Of a stretch of 64,000 nucleotides of DNA, positions 51,807 to 59,328 are shown in pieces. The first letter of the stretch is position 1; each line of letters opens with the position of its first letter. The notes under the pieces are model-generated. The model worked only from the letters and a program-made list of their open reading frames with translations, was not told the origin of the DNA and did no database searches. The stretch comes from Bacillus sp. WMMC1349 (lineage in GTDB: Bacteria > Bacillota > Bacilli > Bacillales > Bacillaceae): assembly GCF_013155385.1 (NCBI RefSeq), contig NZ_JABJUQ010000007.1:3318501-3382500 (forward strand). The letters are read 5' to 3'. Made by a program: the position numbers and the translations under genes.

Positions 51807-53309
51807 ATGCACATTGAAATGATCGACATTTATAAGGCATTTGGTCAGAATCAGGTTTTGTCAGGTGTTTCATTCGAACTTCTTGAAGGTGAAGTCCATG
51901 CCTTAATGGGCGAAAATGGTGCTGGAAAGTCAACATTAATGAATGTATTAACAGGGCTTCATAAGCTTGATAGCGGCACAATTAAAATAAACAGCCATGC
52001 CAAACAGTTCTCCGATCCGAAAGAAGCTGAAAAACACGGAATTGCTTTCATTCATCAGGAACTAAATATTTGGCCGGAAATGAGCGTACTGGAGAACTTA
52101 TTTATTGGAAGGGAACTTTCCACAACACTAGGATTTTTAAATATCAAAAAAATGAAAGCGCTAGCAAATAGACAACTTCATAAACTGGGAGTCTCCCTGT
52201 CTCTTGAAAAAGAAGCTGGTCTCCTAGGCTCAGGACAACAGCAAATGATTGAAATAGCAAAAGCGCTGATGATAGATGCCAAAGTGATCATTATGGATGA
52301 ACCGACAGCGGCTTTAACAGACAAAGAAGTCAAAAAACTGTTTCATGTGATTCGGTCTTTAAAGAAAAATGGAGTGTCGATTATTTATATTTCACACCGT
52401 ATGGAAGAGATTTTTACAATTTGTGACCGCATCACAGTGATGCGTGACGGGAAAACCGTTGATACGAAAAAAATGGCTAACACCGATTTTCATGAAGTGG
52501 TAAAAAAAATGGTTGGTCGTGAGCTGACAGAACGCTACCCTGAAAGGCATTCAAAGCTTGGGGACATCGTATTTGAAGTGAAAAACGCATCTAAAAAAAG
52601 AGTCTTTGAAAATATTAATTTTCATGTACATGCTGGTGAAATCGTTGGAATATCTGGGCTTATGGGTGCCGGTCGAACAGAATTGATGAGAGCCATTTTC
52701 GGTCTTGATCCCCTCGACAGAGGAGAACTATTGATTAACGGTAAACAAGTGAACATCAAAAAACCAAGTGATGCTGTTCAAAAAAGAATCGGTTTTATTA
52801 CTGAAAACCGGAAAGACGAAGGACTGATTCTTGACACATCTATTCGCGAAAATATTTCACTTCCGAATCTTTCTAGTTTTTCTCCGAACGGTTGGATTGA
52901 TCAAAAAAGGGAGCAGGAATTTGTTGATCTTTTAATCAAACGGCTGACAATTAAAACGAATTCACGCGACATTCAGGCGAGCAATTTATCCGGCGGCAAC
53001 CAACAAAAAGTAGTTATTGCTAAATGGATCGGTATTGGTCCAAAAGTGCTGATTTTGGATGAGCCGACTCGAGGTGTTGATGTCGGAGCAAAAAGAGAGA
53101 TTTACCAGTTGATGAATGAACTGACAGACCGAGGTGTTGCAATCTTAATGGTATCATCAGAGCTGCCTGAAATCCTCGGTATGAGTGACCGCATCCTTGT
53201 TATCCACGAAGGAAATCTCAGTGGTGAGCTATTAAGAAAAGATGCAACACAAGAACGGATTATGACACTCGCAACAGGAGGACAATCATATGAAAACACA
53301 AACGGCTAA
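51807..53309 (+). CDS. rbsA: Ribose ABC transporter ATP-binding protein RbsA
   Basis: RbsA energises ribose uptake. It is a tandem ABC protein of 500 residues. The first cassette has Walker A 'GENGAGKST', signature 'LGSGQQQ' and Walker B 'IIMDEPTAA'. The second has the usual degenerate Walker A 'GLMGAGRTE', signature 'LSGGNQQK' and Walker B 'LILDEPTRGVDVGAK'. The start is ATG 51807 after AGGGATAACCG, 37 bp after rbsD. Its end overlaps rbsC by 20 bp, and the rbsC binding site lies within rbsA. Confidence 0.94.
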   Translation: MHIEMIDIYKAFGQNQVLSGVSFELLEGEVHALMGENGAGKSTLMNVLTGLHKLDSGTIKINSHAKQFSDPKEAEKHGIAFIHQELNIWPEMSVLENLFIGRELSTTLGFLNIKKMKALANRQLHKLGVSLSLEKEAGLLGSGQQQMIEIAKALMIDAKVIIMDEPTAALTDKEVKKLFHVIRSLKKNGVSIIYISHRMEEIFTICDRITVMRDGKTVDTKKMANTDFHEVVKKMVGRELTERYPERHSKLGDIVFEVKNASKKRVFENINFHVHAGEIVGISGLMGAGRTELMRAIFGLDPLDRGELLINGKQVNIKKPSDAVQKRIGFITENRKDEGLILDTSIRENISLPNLSSFSPNGWIDQKREQEFVDLLIKRLTIKTNSRDIQASNLSGGNQQKVVIAKWIGIGPKVLILDEPTRGVDVGAKREIYQLMNELTDRGVAILMVSSELPEILGMSDRILVIHEGNLSGELLRKDATQERIMTLATGGQSYENTNG

Positions 53310-54258
53310 ACCTTTTGAAAAAAGCCTTAATGTTGACTCTGTATTGCAAAAGCTTGGGCCATTTCTTGGTCTTATCATTCTTGTTGTCATCGTCTCATTG
53401 TTGAACCCAGGATTTTTGGAACCATTAAATATTTTAAATCTATTAAGACAAGTCGCAATCAACGCGTTGATTGCTTTCGGAATGACTTTTGTGATTCTGA
53501 CCGGAGGCATTGATTTGTCCGTCGGGGCAATCCTTGCTTTGTCAAGTGCACTAGTTGCTGGAATGATCGTCGGTGGAATTGACCCTGTTTTTGCGGTTAT
53601 CATCGGCTGTTTGATCGGCGCCGTTCTTGGGGCAATAAACGGTCTTTTGATTACAAAAGGGAAAATAGCTCCATTTATTGCAACACTAGCGACAATGACT
53701 ATGTTTCGCGGTTTGACAATGGTTTATACAGATGGAAACCCTATCACAGGACTTGGAGCTAACTACGGATTTCAGCTGTTTGGACGTGGATATTTTTTAG
53801 GTATTCCTGTCCCTGCAATTACGATGGGCATTACTTTTATCATTCTTTGGATGATCCTCCACAAAACACCGTTTGGGCGACGAACTTATGCAATTGGCGG
53901 AAATGAAAAAGCGGCATACATATCGGGTATTAAGGTGGCCCGTGTCAAAGTGCTGGTCTATTCCCTTACTGGTCTTCTATCAGCGCTAGCTGGTGCAATT
54001 TTGACATCCCGTCTGAATTCTGCACAACCAACAGCAGGGACATCATACGAACTTGATGCGATCGCCGCAGTTGTATTAGGTGGCACAAGTCTTGCCGGAG
54101 GTCGGGGACGAATAGCTGGTACCTTAATTGGTGTACTGATTATCGGGACGTTGAATAACGGTTTAAATCTACTTGGTGTCTCTTCCTTTTTCCAAATGGT
54201 TGTTAAAGGTATTGTCATTTTAATCGCAGTCTTGCTAGACCGCAAGAAAACAGCATAA
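53290..54258 (+). CDS. rbsC: Ribose ABC transporter permease RbsC
   Basis: RbsC is the membrane channel of the ribose importer. The 322-residue protein is the same length as B. subtilis RbsC. It has eight or more hydrophobic segments. Family signatures are 'TFVILTGGIDLSVGAILALSS', 'TKGKIAPFIATLATM', 'GGNEKAAYISGI' and 'LDAIAAVVLGGTSLAGGRG', given here in pieces. The start ATG is 8 nt after GGAGG and overlaps the end of rbsA. Confidence 0.95.
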   Translation: MKTQTAKPFEKSLNVDSVLQKLGPFLGLIILVVIVSLLNPGFLEPLNILNLLRQVAINALIAFGMTFVILTGGIDLSVGAILALSSALVAGMIVGGIDPVFAVIIGCLIGAVLGAINGLLITKGKIAPFIATLATMTMFRGLTMVYTDGNPITGLGANYGFQLFGRGYFLGIPVPAITMGITFIILWMILHKTPFGRRTYAIGGNEKAAYISGIKVARVKVLVYSLTGLLSALAGAILTSRLNSAQPTAGTSYELDAIAAVVLGGTSLAGGRGRIAGTLIGVLIIGTLNNGLNLLGVSSFFQMVVKGIVILIAVLLDRKKTA

Positions 54259-54272
54259 GGAGGTTATTTTTC

Positions 54273-55190
54273 ATGAAAAAATGGCTGCCCGTGATCACAA
54301 TTCTATCGCTTATCTTAGTGTCAGCTTGTTCGTTGGAACCGCCAGAGTGGGCGAAAAACAAGCAAGAAAAAGGAAAAACGATGAAAATTGGTTTATCTGT
54401 TTCAACTCTAAAAAATCCGTTTTTTGTTTCATTAAAAAATGGTGTTCTTACCGAAGCGAAAAAACAAGGAATTGAAGTGATCGTTGTTGATGCACAAGAT
54501 GACTCAGCCAAACAGACAAATGATGTAGAGGACCTCCTTCAACAAGGGGTTGATGCTCTTCTTATTAATCCAACTGATTCAGCAGCCATTTCAACTGCAG
54601 TCCAATCTGCCAATTCACTCGGAATTCCAGTGATTACGCTTGACCGCTCAGCTGAAAACGGCAAAGTAGAAACACTTGTTGCTTCAGATAATGTGAAAGG
54701 CGGTCAAATGGCAGCTGACTATATCGTCAAACGACTTGGAAAAGAAACAAAAGTTGCTGAACTAGAAGGTGTTCCAGGAGCATCAGCAACTCGTGAACGC
54801 GGCTCAGGTTTTCATAAAACAGCTGACAAAAAATTAAAAGTTGTTGCTAAACAAACCGCCAATTTCGATCGGACAAAAGGATTAAATGTGATGGAAAATT
54901 TACTTCAGGGCAATCCCGAGATTCAAGCTGTCTTTGCACATAATGATGAAATGGCGCTCGGTGCGATCGAAGCGATTAGAAGTTCTGGAAAAGATATTCT
55001 AGTTGTCGGCTTTGATGGAAATGAGGACGCAATCAAAGCGGTCAAATCAGGAGAGATGGCAGCAACCATCGCCCAACAACCTAAATTGATTGGCAAACTT
55101 GCCGTTCAGGCTGCACATGATGTTCTGAACGATAAAAAAGTTGACAAAACCATACCAGTACCACTAAAACTTGAAACAAAAAAATTTTAA
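54273..55190 (+). CDS. rbsB: D-ribose-binding lipoprotein RbsB
   Basis: RbsB captures ribose outside the membrane and hands it to RbsC. The 305-residue protein begins with a lipoprotein signal peptide whose lipobox is VSAC. A sugar-binding PBP domain follows: 'GLSVSTLKNPFF', 'LINPTDSAAISTAVQ', 'PVITLDRSAENGK', 'AHNDEMALGAIEAI' and 'VVGFDGNEDAIKAV'. The start ATG follows AAGGAGG. It is the last gene of the operon. Instead of a simple terminator, dispersed repeat copy C lies 45 bp downstream. Confidence 0.95.
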   Translation: MKKWLPVITILSLILVSACSLEPPEWAKNKQEKGKTMKIGLSVSTLKNPFFVSLKNGVLTEAKKQGIEVIVVDAQDDSAKQTNDVEDLLQQGVDALLINPTDSAAISTAVQSANSLGIPVITLDRSAENGKVETLVASDNVKGGQMAADYIVKRLGKETKVAELEGVPGASATRERGSGFHKTADKKLKVVAKQTANFDRTKGLNVMENLLQGNPEIQAVFAHNDEMALGAIEAIRSSGKDILVVGFDGNEDAIKAVKSGEMAATIAQQPKLIGKLAVQAAHDVLNDKKVDKTIPVPLKLETKKF

Positions 55191-55235
55191 ACGATGCACA
55201 AAATGATGTGAGCCATCTAGCGATTATCATCAACT

Positions 55236-55389
55236 AAGAAAGGGCAGTCTAAAAGGTCTTTATCAACATGTCAGGGGGAATTGTGAGACTCTTAAAGGAA
55301 CAGTGAACCAGCTTCGCGGAGAACCCGCGAAAAGCGAGCAAATTCCCCAATTTTCAATCATGCACACTACTTTTAGGACGCCCTTTCTT
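55236..55389 (-). repeat. Dispersed palindromic repeat, copy C (inverted)
   Basis: Read on the minus strand it aligns with copy A: AAGAAAGGGCGTCCTAAAAG, TAGTGTGCATGA, GAATTTGCTCGC, CGCGGG...CCGCG, GAGTCTCACAATTCCCCC, ATGTTGATAAAGACC, AGACTGCCC. This copy shows the ends best. The left AAGAAAGGGCGTCC and the right GACTGCCCTTTCTT are imperfect terminal inverted repeats of about 20 bp. It follows rbsB directly. Confidence 0.85.
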
Positions 55390-55482
55390 TAATCATAGAC
55401 GTATTTTAACATTTTCAATTTTTCATAGTTAAAAGCATATATAATCGAAAATGATATCAAATATCTGTTTTGTAAGGAGACT

Positions 55483-55656
55483 TTATGTTTGATTCTCAAA
55501 TTTATTAAAATCTATCATTGGTTTAAAATTCTTTGTTTGATTTTTCATGTTTTTGAGATATTTATCAAAAAAGTGTTTATCCAATCTTGTTGGTATGTAG
55601 CCTAATTTTGTTTTTATAATGTTTTCGATCACATACATTTTTTTGTGAAAACTCAT
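55483..55656 (-). CDS. Unidentified 57-residue open frame, possibly a gene remnant
   Basis: The frame begins at ATG 55656 with 'MSFHKKMYVIENIIKTKLG' and includes 'YIPTRLDKHFFDKYLKNM'. The sequence is Lys-rich and looks protein-like rather than random, but I do not recognise it. There is no good binding site before the ATG. Seven more in-frame codons lie upstream before a stop. It begins about 20 bp from the 53-bp duplicated segment. It may be the 3' remnant of a larger lost gene. No function is proposed. Confidence 0.3.
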   Translation of the reverse strand: MSFHKKMYVIENIIKTKLGYIPTRLDKHFFDKYLKNMKNQTKNFKPMIDFNKFENQT

Positions 55657-55674
55657 AGTCTTTATTGAGAGCTC

Positions 55675-55727
55675 AAAATCCTATTTTCCATGAAGACTTG
55701 ATCATCATCTCCCTATGAATTCTCGAT
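55675..55727 (-). repeat. 53-bp direct duplication, copy 1
   Basis: This segment matches 56446-56498 at 51 of 53 positions in the same orientation. On the minus strand it carries a ribosome-binding-site-like GGGAGATGATG and then an ATG. The two copies lie 771 bp apart and bracket the toxin locus. Confidence 0.85.
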
Positions 55728-55873
55728 TCTGACCGGTTGGCAATGGTTTTTAGTGGCTCAAATGAGGACATTAAACTGACGCATAAAATAAATTAATAAA
55801 TGGTACATCAAAAAAATTATTTTCTGGTACACTTTTTTGGTCGATTTTCAGAACATAAAATACGTCTCGTTTG

Positions 55874-55902
55874 TGGACATGTTATGTGTTTGTTGCTACA
55901 AT
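55874..55902 (+). promoter_or_regulatory. Promoter of the putative antitoxin RNA
   Basis: TGGACA (55874-55879), 17 nt and TACAAT (55897-55902) each match the sigma-A consensus at five of six positions. The promoter points toward the 3' end of the small toxin gene. No open frame follows it. Confidence 0.6.
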
Positions 55903-55908
55903 AAAACT

Positions 55909-56146
55909 ACGTATTAATATATAGTCAATATACAATCAGTATACGCTTCTTCTCAAACACAAACAGAGCTAACATGAATATAATTTATTCTGAAGAGTAT
56001 ACTGTAAATACAAAAAGATCGAAGATGCTCTCAACATCTCCGATCAGCAATAGAATAGCTCCTGTAAGGGAGTCGGCTTTTTATCCAGAAAACTCATGAG
56101 TGAGAACGCTTAGATGTGGGAATCGGGGGCGTTCTTACTTTTTTTG
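55909..56146 (+). ncRNA. Putative antisense antitoxin RNA
   Basis: The boundaries are inferred: the start lies 7 nt after the TACAAT element. Two candidate ends exist. One is near 56082, after AGCTCC...GGCTTTTT. The other is near 56146, after the AGAACGC/GCGTTCT stem (56103-56109, 56129-56135) with a T-rich tail. Either end overlaps the 3' part of the toxin transcript, which runs on the opposite strand to about 56012. Convergent 3'-overlapping RNAs are typical of B. subtilis type I systems such as txpA/ratA and bsrG/SR4. Confidence 0.5.
56012..56045 (-). terminator. Terminator of the toxin mRNA
   Basis: On the minus strand GATCGGAGATG pairs with CATCTTCGATC with one mismatch and is followed by five T. 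It lies about 65 bp after the toxin stop codon. Confidence 0.75.
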
Positions 56147-56232
56147 TTCGAAAAACTATGGGCAAGCGACAGAATCCCTACAATCACGATTCCAAAAGAA
56201 ATCATCAATTGAATTGCGCTTTCCACGGTCAT
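56110..56232 (-). CDS. Holin-like small toxin, type I toxin-antitoxin system
   Basis: This is a 40-residue peptide starting MTVESAIQLMISFGIVIVG. It has one membrane helix (about residues 6-26) and a short charged tail with KKSKN. Start, length and the 'MT(V)E/Y...LM(I)xFG' pattern fit the putative holin-like toxin family (Hol_Tox) of Bacilli. ATG 56232 has a very strong site, GGGGAGGTG, at good spacing. An opposing promoter and overlapping terminators on the other strand suggest an antisense RNA antitoxin. The probable effect is membrane damage when unregulated; this is inferred from the family. Confidence 0.72.
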   Translation of the reverse strand: MTVESAIQLMISFGIVIVGILSLAHSFSNKKSKNAPDSHI

Positions 56233-56445
56233 ATTCTCACCTCCCCTCTTTCTAAACTGAAGGTGAGCCGAACGCCCCTACAAAAAACCGATCTATTGTT
56301 ATTTTTTACTTTAATGGAAATACCCACAAAACACAAGACCCGCTCCCATAAGACTTGATGGATGAATTCATCATAAATTTCTTTTTTAGAAGACACCATG
56401 CGAATTATCGTCGTTTCATTCTTGCTCCACCACCTCACAATTTTT

Positions 56446-56498
56446 AAAATCCTATTTTTCATGAAGACTTGATCATCATCTCCTTATGAATTCTCGAT
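56446..56498 (-). repeat. 53-bp direct duplication, copy 2
   Basis: This is the second copy of the segment at 55675-55727, with two differences. On the minus strand it contains AAGGAGATGATG and a downstream ATG at 56462. That ATG opens a 77-codon frame ending exactly at the toxin start. Confidence 0.85.
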
Positions 56499-56599
56499 AA
56501 TGTTTATCTATCACCCATCTAGAGTCATCTATTCTTTGTTAACCTTTTTTCAATTTTCAGTGAAAAAAGACTGAACTTAAGTTTCAACATTATAAAAAA

Positions 56600-56662
56600 G
56601 TGAGTAATCACTTCCATTGAGATTGCGAATGTGTTATTTTTATAGTGAGTAATCACTCACTA
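56600..56662. promoter_or_regulatory. Operators and promoter of the ABC exporter-TetR operon
   Basis: Site 2 (56643-56662) is a perfect inverted repeat, TAGTGAGT-AATC-ACTCACTA. Site 1 (56600-56612) repeats its core GTGAGTAATCACT. Between them lies a promoter, TTGAGA (56617-56622), 18 nt and TATAGT (56641-56646). Site 2 covers the -10 and the transcription start; site 1 abuts the -35. The TetR protein encoded at 58.5 kb is the obvious ligand. Confidence 0.75.
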
Positions 56663-56684
56663 TGTGTAAAAGGAGCGATCAACA

Positions 56685-57413
56685 GTGAAACAAGTCATTC
56701 AGTTCATCAATACGAGCAAACACTTTGGCTCAAAAACGGTCTTAGAACAAATGAATTTCTCCATTAAACAAGGTGAGATATTCGGTTTATTAGGACCTTC
56801 CGGGGCAGGTAAAACAACCTTGATTAAAATGCTGATCGGAATGACCTTACCTTCAGCAGGGCATGTGAAAATTTTGGGTACTAACATGCCTAATCTGGAG
56901 ATGCTCAATAAGATTGGCTATATGGGACAATCTGATGCATTGTATGAAGATTTAACAGCAAAAGAAAATTTAGCTTTTTTTGCAAATTTGTATGGACTTA
57001 AAAGTGCTGAAAAACGACAAAAAATGAAAGAAGTTTTGCGTCTCGTAAACTTAACTGATGATGAACATCGAAAGGTCAGTCAATTTTCTGGCGGGATGAA
57101 AAGGCGGTTATCTCTGGCCATCACCTTGATTCATGAACCAGCTGTTCTCGCCTTAGATGAGCCAACTGTGGGGATCGACCCTGTCTTAAGAAGATCGATT
57201 TGGAATGAGCTGCAACATTTAAAATCAAAAGGAGCTGCAATTCTTGTTACAACACATGTCATGGATGAAGCTGAAAAGTGTGACCGGCTCGGTTTGATTC
57301 GGGACGGTAAATTAATTGGTGTTGGTACACCAGAAGAATTTAAAACAGCATACAAAGTCAACTCAATAGAAGATGTCTTTCTTGTTTCAGGAGGTCAATC
57401 AAATGAGAATTAA
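56685..57413 (+). CDS. ABC exporter ATP-binding protein
   Basis: This 242-residue ATPase belongs to the ABC-2/DrrA-like exporters. It shows Walker A 'GPSGAGKTT', a Q-loop 'GYMGQSDALYE', signature 'FSGGMKRR', Walker B 'VLALDEPTVGIDP' and the switch His in 'LVTTHVMDEAE'. The start is GTG 56685 behind AAAAGGAGCG. Its 3' end overlaps the permease gene by 11 bp. Under the control of a TetR regulator, export of a toxic compound or antibiotic is likely; the substrate is unknown. Confidence 0.9.
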   Translation: MKQVIQFINTSKHFGSKTVLEQMNFSIKQGEIFGLLGPSGAGKTTLIKMLIGMTLPSAGHVKILGTNMPNLEMLNKIGYMGQSDALYEDLTAKENLAFFANLYGLKSAEKRQKMKEVLRLVNLTDDEHRKVSQFSGGMKRRLSLAITLIHEPAVLALDEPTVGIDPVLRRSIWNELQHLKSKGAAILVTTHVMDEAEKCDRLGLIRDGKLIGVGTPEEFKTAYKVNSIEDVFLVSGGQSNEN

Positions 57414-58416
57414 AGCGTTAGTCATTAAAATCATTCAACAATTTTTTCGCGATAAACGGACACTAATGCTGATGCTACTCGCTCCGCTATTCGTGTTAAC
57501 CCTTACTGCCCTTGTTCTTGACAAGGATAAAACCGATTTTCAAGTTGGTGGTTACCAATTACCAGATCAATTGGTACAAACACTTGAAAATAATCATGTT
57601 GAAGTGACTTCATATTCGAAAAATGAACCTAAAAAGACAATTGATCAAGACGGATTGGATGCTTTTATATCTCTAAAAAAAGACAATCTACTAATCACTC
57701 TTGATGGAAGTGATCCAAGCACAAAAGAGGTGGCAGCTATTCTCCAGAAATCCCAGACGCCAAAACAAGCTAGCCAGCATATTGAGATTGCTTATGCTTA
57801 TGGCTCTGAGGATCTCACGACTTTTGACCATGTCGGTCCGGTCCTTGTCGGTCTGTTTATTTTCTTTTTTGTCTTTTTGATTGCTGGGATCTCCTTTTTA
57901 AGAGAAAGAACAAGCGGCACCCTTGAACGTATTCTTGCAACTCCATTAAGACGTTGGGAAATCGTTTGCGGGTACTGTATTGGTTTCGGATTATTTACAA
58001 CCTTACAAACTGTGTTAATTACGTGGTATTCGGTTGAGATTCTCGGACTTTACCAACAGGGATCGATCTGGATCGTTTTATGTTTGACATCACTGCTCTC
58101 TTTAACTGCACTGACATTGGGCACATTTCTTTCCACATTTGCAAACAATGAGTTGCAGCTGATTCAATTTGTCCCTCTTGTCATTGTTCCACAAGTCTTC
58201 TTTTCCGGCATGTTTGCTATGGATGGGATGGCCGATTGGCTCCAAGGTTTCAGCTATATCATGCCAATCTATTATGGGGCAGACGCATTAAAACTTGTCA
58301 TGATGAAGGGACAGGGATTTACTGAGATTATCAATGATATTGTCTTTTTGCTCGGATTTGTGATTTTGTTTGCTTCACTGAACATTTTAACTCTTAAAAA
58401 GTACCGAAAGCTCTAA
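57403..58416 (+). CDS. ABC-2 type exporter permease
   Basis: The 337-residue membrane protein has one N-terminal helix (about 22-40), an extracytoplasmic loop of about 120 residues, and then five hydrophobic segments. The ABC-2 signature 'RERTSGTLERILATPLRRWEI' lies near residue 180 (given here in part: RTSGTLERILATPLRR). 'FFSGMFAMDGMADWLQ' and 'IMPIYYGADALK' are typical of multidrug-type members. The start ATG 57403 is 8 nt after GGAGG. It pairs with the ATPase upstream. Confidence 0.9.
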   Translation: MRIKALVIKIIQQFFRDKRTLMLMLLAPLFVLTLTALVLDKDKTDFQVGGYQLPDQLVQTLENNHVEVTSYSKNEPKKTIDQDGLDAFISLKKDNLLITLDGSDPSTKEVAAILQKSQTPKQASQHIEIAYAYGSEDLTTFDHVGPVLVGLFIFFFVFLIAGISFLRERTSGTLERILATPLRRWEIVCGYCIGFGLFTTLQTVLITWYSVEILGLYQQGSIWIVLCLTSLLSLTALTLGTFLSTFANNELQLIQFVPLVIVPQVFFSGMFAMDGMADWLQGFSYIMPIYYGADALKLVMMKGQGFTEIINDIVFLLGFVILFASLNILTLKKYRKL

Positions 58417-58484
58417 AGCCGACAGTTGAGTTCCTTTTTTAACTTAATTATAATAAAAGGACAGAAATCCGAAGGAGATATTAT

Positions 58485-59132
58485 ATGGATCGTGAAGCTT
58501 TGGAACAATTATTACAGATCAATGATCAAGAAGTCAAAATGAGTGAGAAGCAGCGAAAAATTGTCATGGCAGCAATTGAAATGTTTTCCGAGAAAGGTTT
58601 TGCATCCACTTCGACAAGTGAAATTGCCAAAAAAGCGGGTGTTGCAGAAGGAACGATCTTTAGGCACTATAAAACAAAAAAAGACCTATTGCTGTCAATT
58701 GTGATGCCAACGATTATCAATACTGCTGCACCTAAATTTGCGAAAAGCTTTGCAAAAGAAGTGTTCGACCATCAGTATGAATCATATGAAGATTTTGTCA
58801 GAGAAATATTATCAAATCGGTTTGCTTTTGTTAAAAAATATTTTCCTGTAGTAAAAATTTATTTTCAGGAAGTATTTTACCACGAGGAAATGCGAAACCT
58901 GTTTAAAACCATTTTCAATGATCATGTCTATGAAAAATTCAAACAGATTATCGAATATTTCAAGGAAAAAGGCGAGCTTGCCGATCTGCCTGCTGAAAGC
59001 ATTATCAGAATGACAATTACTTCAATTGTTGGTCTGATCATCACCCGCTTTTTGATTAGTGAAAATATGGATGAAGAGCAAGAGAAAGAACGGACGATAC
59101 AGTTTATTATGAATGGTGTTAGAAAAAGATGA
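58485..59132 (+). CDS. TetR family transcriptional regulator of the exporter
   Basis: The 215-residue protein has a TetR helix-turn-helix at about residues 20-65, 'IVMAAIEMFSEKGF' then 'TSTSEIAKKAGVAEGTIFRHYKTKKDLL'. The ligand-binding all-helical domain follows. The start ATG 58485 follows AAGGAGAT. It lies 68 bp after the permease and seems to belong to the same operon. The palindromes at 56600-56662 are its probable operators, giving autoregulation together with the exporter. The inducer is unknown. Confidence 0.9.
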   Translation: MDREALEQLLQINDQEVKMSEKQRKIVMAAIEMFSEKGFASTSTSEIAKKAGVAEGTIFRHYKTKKDLLLSIVMPTIINTAAPKFAKSFAKEVFDHQYESYEDFVREILSNRFAFVKKYFPVVKIYFQEVFYHEEMRNLFKTIFNDHVYEKFKQIIEYFKEKGELADLPAESIIRMTITSIVGLIITRFLISENMDEEQEKERTIQFIMNGVRKR

Positions 59133-59204
59133 AAGGGCTTTTCCTTTTCCGAAAAGAGTTAAATTGTTAAAAATTAATGATTCAAAACGGCTGACATATC
59201 AGTG

Positions 59205-59253
59205 AAAAGGGCGTCCAATAATCAAAATTGACTTATTGGACGCCCCTTCTTTT
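59205..59253. terminator. Bidirectional terminator between tetR and alsD
   Basis: GGGCGTCCAATAA pairs with TTATTGGACGCCC across an 11-nt loop, with AAAA before it and a T-rich tail after it. It serves the convergent tetR and alsSD units. Confidence 0.85.
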
Positions 59254-59328
59254 ATATAATCCCCGGTGGAAAGTTCACTCCCGTCCCCTCAGTTGCTTGT
59301 TAATCAATTCACATGATCACGAATGGGT

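Larger units (their letters stand above)
55390..56011. other. Gene-poor AT-rich stretch after the rbs operon
   Basis: Apart from the 57-codon frame at 55483-55656, one copy of the 53-bp duplication and the antisense RNA promoter near 55874-55902, I see no gene here. The AT content is visibly higher than in the neighbouring operons. Confidence 0.5.

Noticed and set aside
56116..56358. 80-codon plus-strand frame opposite the toxin gene
   Set aside because: It is antisense to the well-supported toxin peptide and to its ribosome binding site, lacks its own site, and has no protein-like character.
56229..56462. 77-codon minus-strand frame upstream of the toxin, its stop overlapping the toxin start
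   Set aside because: The AAGGAG site is 17 nt from its ATG and almost touches two other ATGs. The sequence has no recognisable family, and most of it runs through the likely toxin leader. It may be a leader or a chance frame.
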